Shown here in pieces: positions 9,816 to 17,469 of a stretch of 64,000 bases of DNA (the stretch's first letter is position 1; the number at the start of each line of letters is the position of its first letter). The notes under the pieces were generated by a model. It was not told where the DNA came from and searched no databases. It worked only from the letters and a program-made list of their open reading frames with translations. The position numbers and the translations under genes are program-made. The DNA is taken from NCBI GenBank assembly GCA_036376245.1, contig DASVAS010000052.1, positions 1-64,000 of the forward strand, read 5' to 3'. The stretch is from DATARR01 sp036376245. Lineage in GTDB: Bacteria > Acidobacteriota > Thermoanaerobaculia > Multivoradales > UBA5704.

Positions 9816-11423
9816 ATGAGCAGAGCCCGCCAGGAGCGCCGCGCGGCGGAGCGGCGCGAGCGCAAGACCGGAGTCAGGCCTGTGGCCAGGACGCGCGACT
9901 TCTGGTGGGCTCTGGGCCTTACCCTCCTGGCCTGGCTGCACCGGCTGGCCTTCCTGCGCTCGAACCGGGACTGGAGCTGGCCCTACACGATCTTCTATGA
10001 AGGGGACTCCGAGGTCTTCTTCGACTATGCCCGCGCCCTCCTGAACGACCGTCTCTACGACAACGGCATCCCCTTCCACCCGCCCGGCTTCGCCTGGGTG
10101 CTGGCGGTCGTCCATACCCTGGCGGGAGCGGGACCGGGAGAGACGCGGGTGCCGTACGTCGCCGTCAAGGTGATCACGGCGCTGATCGGCAGCCTGCCGG
10201 TGGGTCTCCTCTACCTGCTGGTGAAGCCGTACCTGGGCCGCGCCGTGGCGCTGATCGCCGCGCTCCTCTGCGCCTGGAGCTTCGGCCTGTACGTGATCGG
10301 CGTCGCCCCGGTGAGCGAGGGGACGTACCTGACGCTGCTGATGCTCTGCCTGCTCCTCTGGACGCGACGCTTCGAGCATCCGCTGGCGGCCCCGGATGTC
10401 CGGCCCGGGGGTTGGAAATCCGCGGTGGGGCTGGGCCTTCTGCTGGGGTTCCTGTCGCTGACGCGGGCGGAGGGAGTGGCGGTGGCGGCGCTCCTGGTGG
10501 GCGTGGGCGCGCTCCCCCGTCCGGGCCGGACCTGGCGGCCCTGGCTCCTGGTCATTCTGGGCTGGACGCTGGCCGTGGCGCCATGGACGGTCCGCAACGC
10601 GGTCCATCTCTCGCAGATGAACGAGCGGCTGGCGGGGCAGCTCGCCGAGCCGTTGCCGACCTTCGTGCCGCTGACGATCTACGGTCCCGTCAACCTGGCG
10701 CTGGCGAACAACCCGCAGGCGGACGGCACCTTCTCGCGGGACTTCCTGGCCTCGCGGGCGCACTCCGGGGTGCTGGACCTGACCGACCCGCAGCACCTGG
10801 AGTTCATCCTCCACGGCGACCGCATCGCCCGCGAGTGGATCTTCGCGAACCCCGGCGCCTTCGCCCGCCTGGTCCTCCGCAAGTGGGGTCTCTACTTCTC
10901 CGCCTGGAAGCTGGGCTGGACGCAATGGGACTGGCCCGGCGGCCTGAACGGCCCGCGCCGCCCCGTGGACGTCTTCACCCCGGATTCCAACGCCGGCTGG
11001 GGTCTGGGTCTGCCGCTGGCGGTCCTGGGGCTCCTCTGCTGCCTGCTGACGCCGGGTCCGCCGCGGCGCTGGGCCCTGTTCGTCCTGCTCCTGACCTGTG
11101 TAGGGTTGGCGACCACGGGCCTCTTCTTCGGCTACGTCCGCCAGGGCCTGCTGGCGCTCCCCTTCTGGCTGACGCTGACCGCCGCCGCCCTGGTCTGGAT
11201 CGGCGAACGCCTGCGGCAGGCGACCTCGGGCTTCACGCTGATCCCGATCGATCCGCCGCGCCGGCTGCTGCAGGTGCTGGGAGGGATCGCGGTCGCGCTG
11301 CTACTCCTGGAAGGCTACGGAGCCACCACGGACCGCAACTTCAAAGCTACGGGGACTACCCTGCCGGGGCAGAAATACCTGGATCGGGATCAGCCGATGC
11401 GGCTGGAGGTGCTGCCGCGCTGA
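9816..11423 (+). CDS. GT39/ArnT-like membrane glycosyltransferase
   Basis: A 535-residue polytopic protein with about ten to eleven membrane helices. A first-loop acidic motif (YEGDSEVFFDYARAL) matches the GT-C catalytic loop of PMT/ArnT-type enzymes, and HPPGFAWVLA follows as in this family. The basic N-terminus (RRAAERRERK) is cytoplasmic. GT39-like enzymes move sugars from polyprenyl-phosphate carriers to lipid or protein acceptors in the periplasm. Donor and acceptor are unknown here. It starts eight bases after the metalloprotease stop with only a weak ribosome binding site, so coupling to that gene is possible. A long hairpin repeat separates it from the convergent kinase gene. Confidence 0.8.
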   Translation: MSRARQERRAAERRERKTGVRPVARTRDFWWALGLTLLAWLHRLAFLRSNRDWSWPYTIFYEGDSEVFFDYARALLNDRLYDNGIPFHPPGFAWVLAVVHTLAGAGPGETRVPYVAVKVITALIGSLPVGLLYLLVKPYLGRAVALIAALLCAWSFGLYVIGVAPVSEGTYLTLLMLCLLLWTRRFEHPLAAPDVRPGGWKSAVGLGLLLGFLSLTRAEGVAVAALLVGVGALPRPGRTWRPWLLVILGWTLAVAPWTVRNAVHLSQMNERLAGQLAEPLPTFVPLTIYGPVNLALANNPQADGTFSRDFLASRAHSGVLDLTDPQHLEFILHGDRIAREWIFANPGAFARLVLRKWGLYFSAWKLGWTQWDWPGGLNGPRRPVDVFTPDSNAGWGLGLPLAVLGLLCCLLTPGPPRRWALFVLLLTCVGLATTGLFFGYVRQGLLALPFWLTLTAAALVWIGERLRQATSGFTLIPIDPPRRLLQVLGGIAVALLLLEGYGATTDRNFKATGTTLPGQKYLDRDQPMRLEVLPR

Positions 11424-11434
11424 GTCCTAAGAAC

Positions 11435-11540
11435 AAGGACCTAAAGGACATAAACGACCTAAAGGACTCAAAGGACTGAAAAGGACGACAACGTTTTCGT
11501 CGTTTAGGTCCTTTAGGTCGTTTATGTCCTTTAGGTCCTT
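11435..11540. repeat. Long perfect hairpin of 9-bp units, locus 1
   Basis: Arms 11435-11467 and 11508-11540 are exact reverse complements over 33 bases. Each arm is built from 9-base units of the type GGACCTAAA. A smaller inner stem (GACGACAACG / CGTTTTCGTC) sits in the loop. It lies between convergent genes, so it could end transcription from both sides. Confidence 0.85.
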
Positions 11541-11549
11541 CCGTCCTTT

Positions 11550-13592
11550 CTACCGCCCCGCCACTTCCTGCAACACAGCCTGCAAAGCCTGGAAGTTGAT
11601 CGGCTTGGTGAGGTGCTTCTCGAAGCCGGCTTCACGGCTGCGGCGGAGGTCCTCCTCCATGCCGTAGCCGGAGAGGGCGACGCCTCTCAGGCCGTAGCGG
11701 CTGGAGAGCTCGCGCATGAGGTCGAGGCCGCTGGCGTCGGGCAGGCCGAGGTCGCTCAGCACGAGGTCGATCCCACCGTCGCCACGGCTCTGGATCTCGT
11801 CGGCCGCCTCCAGGCCCCCGGAGACGGAACCGGCCACCGTCACCTCGTGGCCGAGGTCGCGGAGGAGGTCCGCCATGGCGGCGGCGGTGTCGGCGTGGTC
11901 CTCCACCAGGAGGATGTTGAGGGACTGCGGGCCCGCGGAGTCCGGAAGCGGCTCCTCGCTGACCGGGGCGCCGGTTTCGGCCGGCACCGGCGTCCGGGGC
12001 AGACGGACCTGGAAGGCCGCTCCCCGGCCCGGTCCGTCGCTGTGGGCCGACAGCGAGCCGCCGTGCAGCTCGGCGATGGTCTTGCTGATCGCCAGGCCCA
12101 GCCCCAGGCCGCCGAAACGCCGGGTCGTGCCGGGCTCCCCCTGCTCGAAGGCGTCGAAGATGCGCGCCAGGAACTCCGGCGCGATGCCGATGCCCGTGTC
12201 CGCGACCTCGACAGCGAGCCAGCCCCCGTCCGACCACGAGCGCACGTGGACCGTGCCGCCCTCGGGCGTGAACTTGACGGCGTTGTTGAGCAGGTTCCAG
12301 AAGACCTGCGTCAGGCGCGGCGCGTCGGCCCAGAGCCGGTGGCCGTCCTCGAGGTCCATGACGACGTTCAGGCGCCCGGCGGCGATCTCCTCGCCGCAGG
12401 AGGTCTGGACGGCGTGCTCCACGACCTGCCGCAGGTCGACGTCGCCGCGCTGCAGCTCCAGCTTGCCCCGGGAGATGCGGGTGAGGTCCAGGAGGTCGTC
12501 GATCAGCCGCGCCTCCAGCTCGATGTTGCGCCGCATCATCGCCATGTCGCCGCGCAGCTCGGAAGGGAGCCGCTCGCCGCTCTCCAGGTTGGAAAGCACC
12601 GCCAGCACCGGCGTCAGCGGCGTGCGTAGCTCGTGGCTCAGGGCGGCCAGGAACCGGTCCTTGGCCTCGTTCATGCTCCGCGCCGCGGCCCAGGCCCGCT
12701 TCAGCTCCCGCTCGGCGTCGCGGCGGCTGGTGATGTCGGTGAAGGTGACGACACAGCCGTCGATGCCCTGATCGAGCCCCCAGAGCGGCCCCGCCGAGAG
12801 CATCACGGCGAGCCGGCCGCAGTCCAGGCTCGCCTCCAACCCCTGCACGCGGTTGCCGGCGAGGGCCCGCTCCAGGAAGGTCCGGGTGTCCGGGAAGTCC
12901 CCGGCGGCGAATTCCAGGAGGAACGCCTGCTCGAAGGGCTCCAGGAGCGGGTTGCGGCCGCACAGCCGGTGCGCCTCGCGGCTGGCGCGCAGGATCTTCC
13001 CCGTGTTGTCGCAGACCACCGTGGCCTCGGCGGCGTGCTCCAGGATGGAGCGGGCCAGCAGCTCGTCGGCCACGATGCGCTCGTTCCGCTTCTGCTCGGT
13101 GAGGTCGGTGACGACCAGGCAGAGCACCGGCTCGGAGCCGTCCTCCAGGGGCATGACGTTGACCGAGAGGTAGACCGGCACCCGCGAGCCGTCGGCGGCC
13201 AGCAGATCGACCTCCCCCTGGTCGGACCCGTCCCGCCGCAGCAGCGCGTCCACCAGGTCGCCGCTGCCCGGAGCCACCCAGGAGCGCAGGGAGCTCCCCA
13301 CCAAGGAATCCATCGAGCCCTTCAGGATGCGGGTGAAGCAGCCGTTGCAATAGAGGATGAGCCCGTCGGCGGTCAGGGTGACCGCGCCCTGCGCCATCTC
13401 TTCGATCATCAGGCGATAGGAGTGGTCGGGGCTCAGGGTGTAGACGCGGTCGCCGAGCTGGGAGTTGACGACCAGGGCGTCCACCTCGCCCCGTTGGATG
13501 GCCAGCAGGGTGTCTTCCGCCTCCAGGAGGCGGGTGCGGAGATCCTCGATCTCCTTCTTGAGCTGCCGGCGCGGATCGGCTGTCTTATTCAT
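11550..13592 (-). CDS. Hybrid sensor histidine kinase / response regulator (two PAS)
   Basis: A 680-residue soluble hybrid kinase. Order: a short coiled coil (8-30), PAS 1 (about 58-165), PAS 2 (about 178-290), HisKA with phospho-acceptor H320 (FLAALSHELRTPLTPVL), HATPase_c (N437 region WNLLNNAVKFTPEGG, DTGIGI at 465-470, GLGLGL at 496-500), and a C-terminal receiver (about 558-676) with D614 and K663. No membrane helix. It is the last gene of the minus-strand kai operon and is clearly paralogous to the next kinase. The ATG at 13592 (MNKTADP) is used because the upstream extension is low-complexity. The receiver probably accepts phosphate from its own kinase core; no dedicated output domain is present. 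Confidence 0.93.
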   Translation of the reverse strand: MNKTADPRRQLKKEIEDLRTRLLEAEDTLLAIQRGEVDALVVNSQLGDRVYTLSPDHSYRLMIEEMAQGAVTLTADGLILYCNGCFTRILKGSMDSLVGSSLRSWVAPGSGDLVDALLRRDGSDQGEVDLLAADGSRVPVYLSVNVMPLEDGSEPVLCLVVTDLTEQKRNERIVADELLARSILEHAAEATVVCDNTGKILRASREAHRLCGRNPLLEPFEQAFLLEFAAGDFPDTRTFLERALAGNRVQGLEASLDCGRLAVMLSAGPLWGLDQGIDGCVVTFTDITSRRDAERELKRAWAAARSMNEAKDRFLAALSHELRTPLTPVLAVLSNLESGERLPSELRGDMAMMRRNIELEARLIDDLLDLTRISRGKLELQRGDVDLRQVVEHAVQTSCGEEIAAGRLNVVMDLEDGHRLWADAPRLTQVFWNLLNNAVKFTPEGGTVHVRSWSDGGWLAVEVADTGIGIAPEFLARIFDAFEQGEPGTTRRFGGLGLGLAISKTIAELHGGSLSAHSDGPGRGAAFQVRLPRTPVPAETGAPVSEEPLPDSAGPQSLNILLVEDHADTAAAMADLLRDLGHEVTVAGSVSGGLEAADEIQSRGDGGIDLVLSDLGLPDASGLDLMRELSSRYGLRGVALSGYGMEEDLRRSREAGFEKHLTKPINFQALQAVLQEVAGR

Positions 13593-13638
13593 CCCGCGGA
13601 CCCCGATTGCCAAGGCCGTGCCACCTCGAACCGAGGAG

Positions 13639-15279
13639 CTACCGTTGCGCGATTTCCCGCAACACCGCCTGGAGGGACTGGAAGTTGATCGGCTTGGTGA
13701 GATGCCTCTCGAAACCGGCTTCGCGGCTGCGGCGGAGGTCCTCCTCCATGCCATAGCCGGAGAGGGCGACGCCCTTCAGGCCGTAGCGGCTGGAAAGCTC
13801 GCGCATGAGGTCGAGGCCGCTGCCGTCGGGCAGGCCCAGATCGCTCAGCACGAGGTCGATCCCGCTCCCGCCGTCCTCCTGGCTGGCGGCGGCCTTCGCC
13901 AGGCCCTCGGCGACGGAACCCGCCACCACGATCTCGTGACCGAGCTCGCGGAGGAGCTCCGCCATGGCGGCGGCGGTGTCGGTGTGGTCCTCCACCAGGA
14001 GGATGCAGAGACGCCTGTCGGAGCCGTCTTCCGGACCGCGCGGCTCGCCGGCCGGGAGGACGGCGCCCTGGGGGACCGGCGTCAGGGGCAGGCTGACCCG
14101 GAAGGCGGATCCCCGTCCCATCCCATCACTGCGGGCGGACAGCGAGCCGCCGTGCATCTCGACGATCGTCTTGCTGATGGCGAGACCCAGCCCCAGACCG
14201 CCGAACCGGCGGGTCACGTCGGGCTCCCCCTGGTCGAAGGCGTCGAAGATGCGGGAGAGGAAGTCCGGATCGATGCCGATCCCGGTGTCCGCGACCTCGA
14301 TGGCGAGCCAGCCCGTTGAGTCGGTCCACGACCGGACGGAGATCGTCCCGCCCTCGGGCGTGAACTTGACGGCGTTGTTGAGCAGGTTCCAGAAGACCTG
14401 CGTCAGGCGCGGCGCGTCGGCCCAGAGCCGGTGGCCCGCGGCGAAGTCGGCCACGACGTTCAGGCGCCCGGCGGCGATCTCCTCGCCGCAGGAGGTCTGG
14501 ACGGCGTGCTCCAGGACCTGCCGCAGGTCGACGTCGCCCCGCTGCAGCTCCAGCTTGCCCCGCGAGATGCGGGTGAGGTCCAGGAGGTCGTCGATCAGCC
14601 GCGCCTCCAGCTCGATGTTCCGCCGCATCATGGCGATCTCGTCGCGCAGGGCGTCGGGGATCTGCTCGCGGCTTTCGAGGCTGGAGAGCATGGCCAGGAC
14701 GGGCGTCAGGGGGGTGCGCAGCTCGTGGCTGAGGGTGGCGAGGAACTGGTCCTTGGCCGCGTTGGTGGCCTCGGCCGCCGCCCAGGCGCGCCTCAGCTCC
14801 TCGCTCCGCTTCTGCTCGGTCAGGTCGGTGACCACCATGCAGAGGACGGGCTCGGGCTCGTCCTCCAGAGGCAGGGGGTTGACCGAGAGATAGACCGGCA
14901 TCCGCGAGCCGTCGCAGGCCAGAAGCTCGGCTTCTCCCTGGGCGGGGCCGTCCTGCCGCAGGAGCGCGTCAACGAGGTCCCGGCTGCCGGGGGAGACCCG
15001 GCTGTGCAGCGGGCTCCCCTCCAGCAGGTGGATGGGCGACTTCAACATCCGGGCGAAGCCACCGTTGCAGTAGAGGATGATCCCGTCGATGGTCAGGGTC
15101 ACCGCCCCCTGGGCCATCTCTTCGATCATCAGGCGGTAGGTGCGGTCCGGCTTCTTGAGGGTGTAGACCCGGTCCCCCCGGCGCTCGTTGACCACCAGCG
15201 CGTCCACTTCTCCATACTTGATGGCGCGCAGGATGTCCTCGGCTTCCTGCAGGCGGGCACGTAACTGCTCTATCGGCAT
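13639..15279 (-). CDS. Hybrid sensor histidine kinase / response regulator (one PAS)
   Basis: A 546-residue soluble hybrid kinase: coiled N-terminus (1-25), one PAS domain (about 48-155, MIEEMAQGAVTLTIDGIILY), HisKA with H185 (ATLSHELRTPLTPVLAML), HATPase_c (WNLLNNAVKFTPEGG; DTGIGI), and a receiver with D480 and K529. Outside the missing second PAS it is nearly collinear with the kinase at 11550-13592, so the two arose by tandem duplication. It starts 47 bases after kaiB. In cyanobacteria a KaiB-like-domain kinase (SasA) reads KaiC; this protein has a PAS instead, so any link to KaiC is inferred from the operon alone. Confidence 0.93.
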   Translation of the reverse strand: MPIEQLRARLQEAEDILRAIKYGEVDALVVNERRGDRVYTLKKPDRTYRLMIEEMAQGAVTLTIDGIILYCNGGFARMLKSPIHLLEGSPLHSRVSPGSRDLVDALLRQDGPAQGEAELLACDGSRMPVYLSVNPLPLEDEPEPVLCMVVTDLTEQKRSEELRRAWAAAEATNAAKDQFLATLSHELRTPLTPVLAMLSSLESREQIPDALRDEIAMMRRNIELEARLIDDLLDLTRISRGKLELQRGDVDLRQVLEHAVQTSCGEEIAAGRLNVVADFAAGHRLWADAPRLTQVFWNLLNNAVKFTPEGGTISVRSWTDSTGWLAIEVADTGIGIDPDFLSRIFDAFDQGEPDVTRRFGGLGLGLAISKTIVEMHGGSLSARSDGMGRGSAFRVSLPLTPVPQGAVLPAGEPRGPEDGSDRRLCILLVEDHTDTAAAMAELLRELGHEIVVAGSVAEGLAKAAASQEDGGSGIDLVLSDLGLPDGSGLDLMRELSSRYGLKGVALSGYGMEEDLRRSREAGFERHLTKPINFQSLQAVLREIAQR

Positions 15280-15326
15280 CGCGGGCTTTCTTGGAAAGGC
15301 GGACGCTTTCCTATGATACTTCAGCT

Positions 15327-15650
15327 TCAGCTCCGCGGCTGGAGATCGAGGCCGACCAGCACGCGCTCGGAGTTCGACAGGTCGCCGATGATCTTGCGGA
15401 TGGGCGCCGGCAGCCGGCGCACCAGCGTCGGAATGGCGAGGATCTGATCGGTGCGCGCGAGCTGCGGGTTCTTCACCAGATCGACCACCTCGATCCGGTA
15501 CCGTCCCTGGAGATGGTCCTCGCAGAATTTCTTGAGGTTGGCCAGGGCGGCCACGGATTTCGGAGTCTGGCCCGCCACGTACAGGCGCAGGTCCCAGAAC
15601 TCGCCCTCCTCCACCGCCGGATCCGCAGGGATGGTTCTCTCTTCGCTCAC
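15327..15650 (-). CDS. kaiB: KaiB-family protein
   Basis: A 107-residue protein with the thioredoxin-like KaiB signature: LRLYVAGQTPKSVAALANLK, then YRIEVVDLVKNPQLA, IPTLVRRLP and a C-terminal IGDLSN...VGLDL. It matches the family length (about 100) with about 15 extra acidic N-terminal residues. In cyanobacteria fold-switched KaiB binds the KaiC CI ring. The GTG start at 15650 overlaps the kaiC stop (GTGA), so the two are coupled. No kaiA is present in the window. The signature loop is complete, so it is probably functional. Confidence 0.93.
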   Translation of the reverse strand: MSEERTIPADPAVEEGEFWDLRLYVAGQTPKSVAALANLKKFCEDHLQGRYRIEVVDLVKNPQLARTDQILAIPTLVRRLPAPIRKIIGDLSNSERVLVGLDLQPRS

Positions 15651-17377
15651 GAACGTCCTCCGTTCCCGATCCCCTGGTCGGCGATCGTCACCTTCCTGAT
15701 CCTTGCCATCTTCTGCCGGTCTTCCAGCAGTTGCTCCTCGCGTTCATGAGCCTCGTCGAGTTGCCGGCCGATCTCCTCCTCTTCGCTCTCAAACTCCAGG
15801 CGCAGGGCGTTGATCCGGGCCTCCAGCGCCTGCCGTTTCCTCTCGATCTCGCGCTGCCGCCGCTCGATCTCCTGCCGCCGCGCCATGGAGGCGGCGGTCT
15901 CGTTGGCCTCCTGGGCCAGACGGGCCGCTCCGGTGAGCGCCCCGCCGGGCCCGAGATAGACGTCCACCAGGCGGATGCCTTCGCCGGTGAGCAGCATCTC
16001 GCGGAGCTGGTTGGAATGGGCCATGCCACGCGACTTGAGGATGTACAAGGTGCGGTTGCGCTCGCCGTTCAGCTCCATCTCCCGCAGCAGCAGCCAGGTG
16101 TCCATCAAAGAGGAGATGCCGACGTCGGTCTGCTCCAGCTCGGTGCCATGGGTCAGGCTGGTGAAGAGGCAGGTGACATGATGCAGCTTCAGAAAGTCGA
16201 TGAGCCGCATCAGCATCGCCTTGACGTCTTCCGAGGTCCCCACCGACATGAAGTTGGTGATCGGATCGATGACCACGGCCTGAGGCCGGAAGTCCCGCAG
16301 GATCTTGTACATGGTCACCAGGTGCCGCTCCAGGCCGTGCACCGTCGGACGCGCGGCATGGACCTGCAGCAGACCCTGGTCGATCCAGGGCTGGAGGTCG
16401 ATGCCGATCGAGCGCATGTTGCGGACGACCTGGGCCATCGATTCCTCGAAGGCGAAATAGACGACGCGCTCGCCCCGGCGGCAGGCGGCGTCCGCGAAAT
16501 GGGCCGCCATGCTGCTCTTGCCCGAGCCTGCCCGGCCGGAGACGAGGACGCTGCTTCCCCGGTAGTAACCCTCGCCGCCGAGCATTTCGTCCAACCCGGG
16601 GACGCCGCTGGAGATGCGCTCGGAAGAGGCGGTGTGGATCAGCCCCATGGAGGTGATGGGCAGCACCTCGATCCCCCGCTCGTCGATCAGGAACGGGTAT
16701 TCGTTGGTGCCGTGGATGCTGCCCCGGTACTTGACCACGCGCAGGCGGCGGGTGGCGAGCTGGTCGTTGACGCGGTGGTCGAGGAGGATCACGCAGTCGG
16801 AGATGTACTCTTCCAGACCGTGGCGGGTCAGCGTGCCGTCGCCGCGCTCGCCGGTGATCACCGCCGTCACCTCCTTCTCCTTGAGCCAGCGGAAGAGGCG
16901 GCGCAGCTCGGCGCGCAGGAGCCCCTCGTTCTGCAGGCCGCCGAAGAGGACTTCCAGCGTGTCGAGGACGACCCGCTTGGCGCCGATGGAATCGATGGCG
17001 AACCCCAGGCGGATGAAGAGCCCCTCGAGGTCGTAGGAGCCGGTCTCCTCGATCTCGCTGCGCTCGACGTGGACGTAGTCCACGGCCAGCTTCTCCCGGG
17101 CCACCAGATCGTCGAGGTCGAAGCCCAGCGAGCGGACGTTCTCGGCGAGGTCCTCGGCCCTCTCCTCGAAGCTCATGAAGACGCCGGGCTCCCCGTAATC
17201 GAGGATGCCGCGCACGAGGAACTCCATGCTCATCAACGTCTTGCCGCAGCCGGCGCTGCCGCAGATCAGCGTCGGCCGGCCGGCGGGCAGGCCGCCGCCC
17301 GTGATCTCGTCAAGACCGGCGATGCCGGTCGGTGCTTTCCGTATCCCCGCCGGAGCAGGGGAAGCGCTTGGTTCCAT
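15647..17377 (-). CDS. kaiC: KaiC-family circadian clock-like ATPase/autokinase
   Basis: A 576-residue double RecA-domain protein. Walker A motifs are GSAGCGKT (40-47) in CI and GRAGSGKS (281-288) in CII. Paired catalytic glutamates are E71-E72 and E311-E312. The CII phosphorylation segment reads T417...GISSLMDT, with S422-S423 where the Synechococcus protein has S431-T432. After about residue 485 the usual short C-terminal tail is replaced by a charged coiled coil (about 485-560, REIERKRQALEARIN). The ATG at 17377 has AGGAAAG upstream. It overlaps kaiB by four bases and lies between hybrid kinase genes, pointing to a clock-like or stress-signalling role. Rhythmicity cannot be claimed without kaiA. 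Confidence 0.94.
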   Translation of the reverse strand: MEPSASPAPAGIRKAPTGIAGLDEITGGGLPAGRPTLICGSAGCGKTLMSMEFLVRGILDYGEPGVFMSFEERAEDLAENVRSLGFDLDDLVAREKLAVDYVHVERSEIEETGSYDLEGLFIRLGFAIDSIGAKRVVLDTLEVLFGGLQNEGLLRAELRRLFRWLKEKEVTAVITGERGDGTLTRHGLEEYISDCVILLDHRVNDQLATRRLRVVKYRGSIHGTNEYPFLIDERGIEVLPITSMGLIHTASSERISSGVPGLDEMLGGEGYYRGSSVLVSGRAGSGKSSMAAHFADAACRRGERVVYFAFEESMAQVVRNMRSIGIDLQPWIDQGLLQVHAARPTVHGLERHLVTMYKILRDFRPQAVVIDPITNFMSVGTSEDVKAMLMRLIDFLKLHHVTCLFTSLTHGTELEQTDVGISSLMDTWLLLREMELNGERNRTLYILKSRGMAHSNQLREMLLTGEGIRLVDVYLGPGGALTGAARLAQEANETAASMARRQEIERRQREIERKRQALEARINALRLEFESEEEEIGRQLDEAHEREEQLLEDRQKMARIRKVTIADQGIGNGGRS

Positions 17378-17421
17378 CTCGGCTTTCCTGGTTGTCGCAA
17401 CGATTCGGACCGATCAGACGA

Positions 17422-17436
17422 GCCTTATTCTAAGGC
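17422..17436. promoter_or_regulatory. Short palindrome upstream of kaiC
   Basis: GCCTTA-TTC-TAAGGC, a perfect 6-bp inverted repeat 45 bases upstream of the kaiC start, in the 92-base gap after the upstream kinase gene. It could be an operator or a weak transcription attenuator; the sequence does not decide between them. Confidence 0.3.
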
Positions 17437-17469
17437 GGTAACGACCCAGTAACAATCGCTCGCCCCGAT

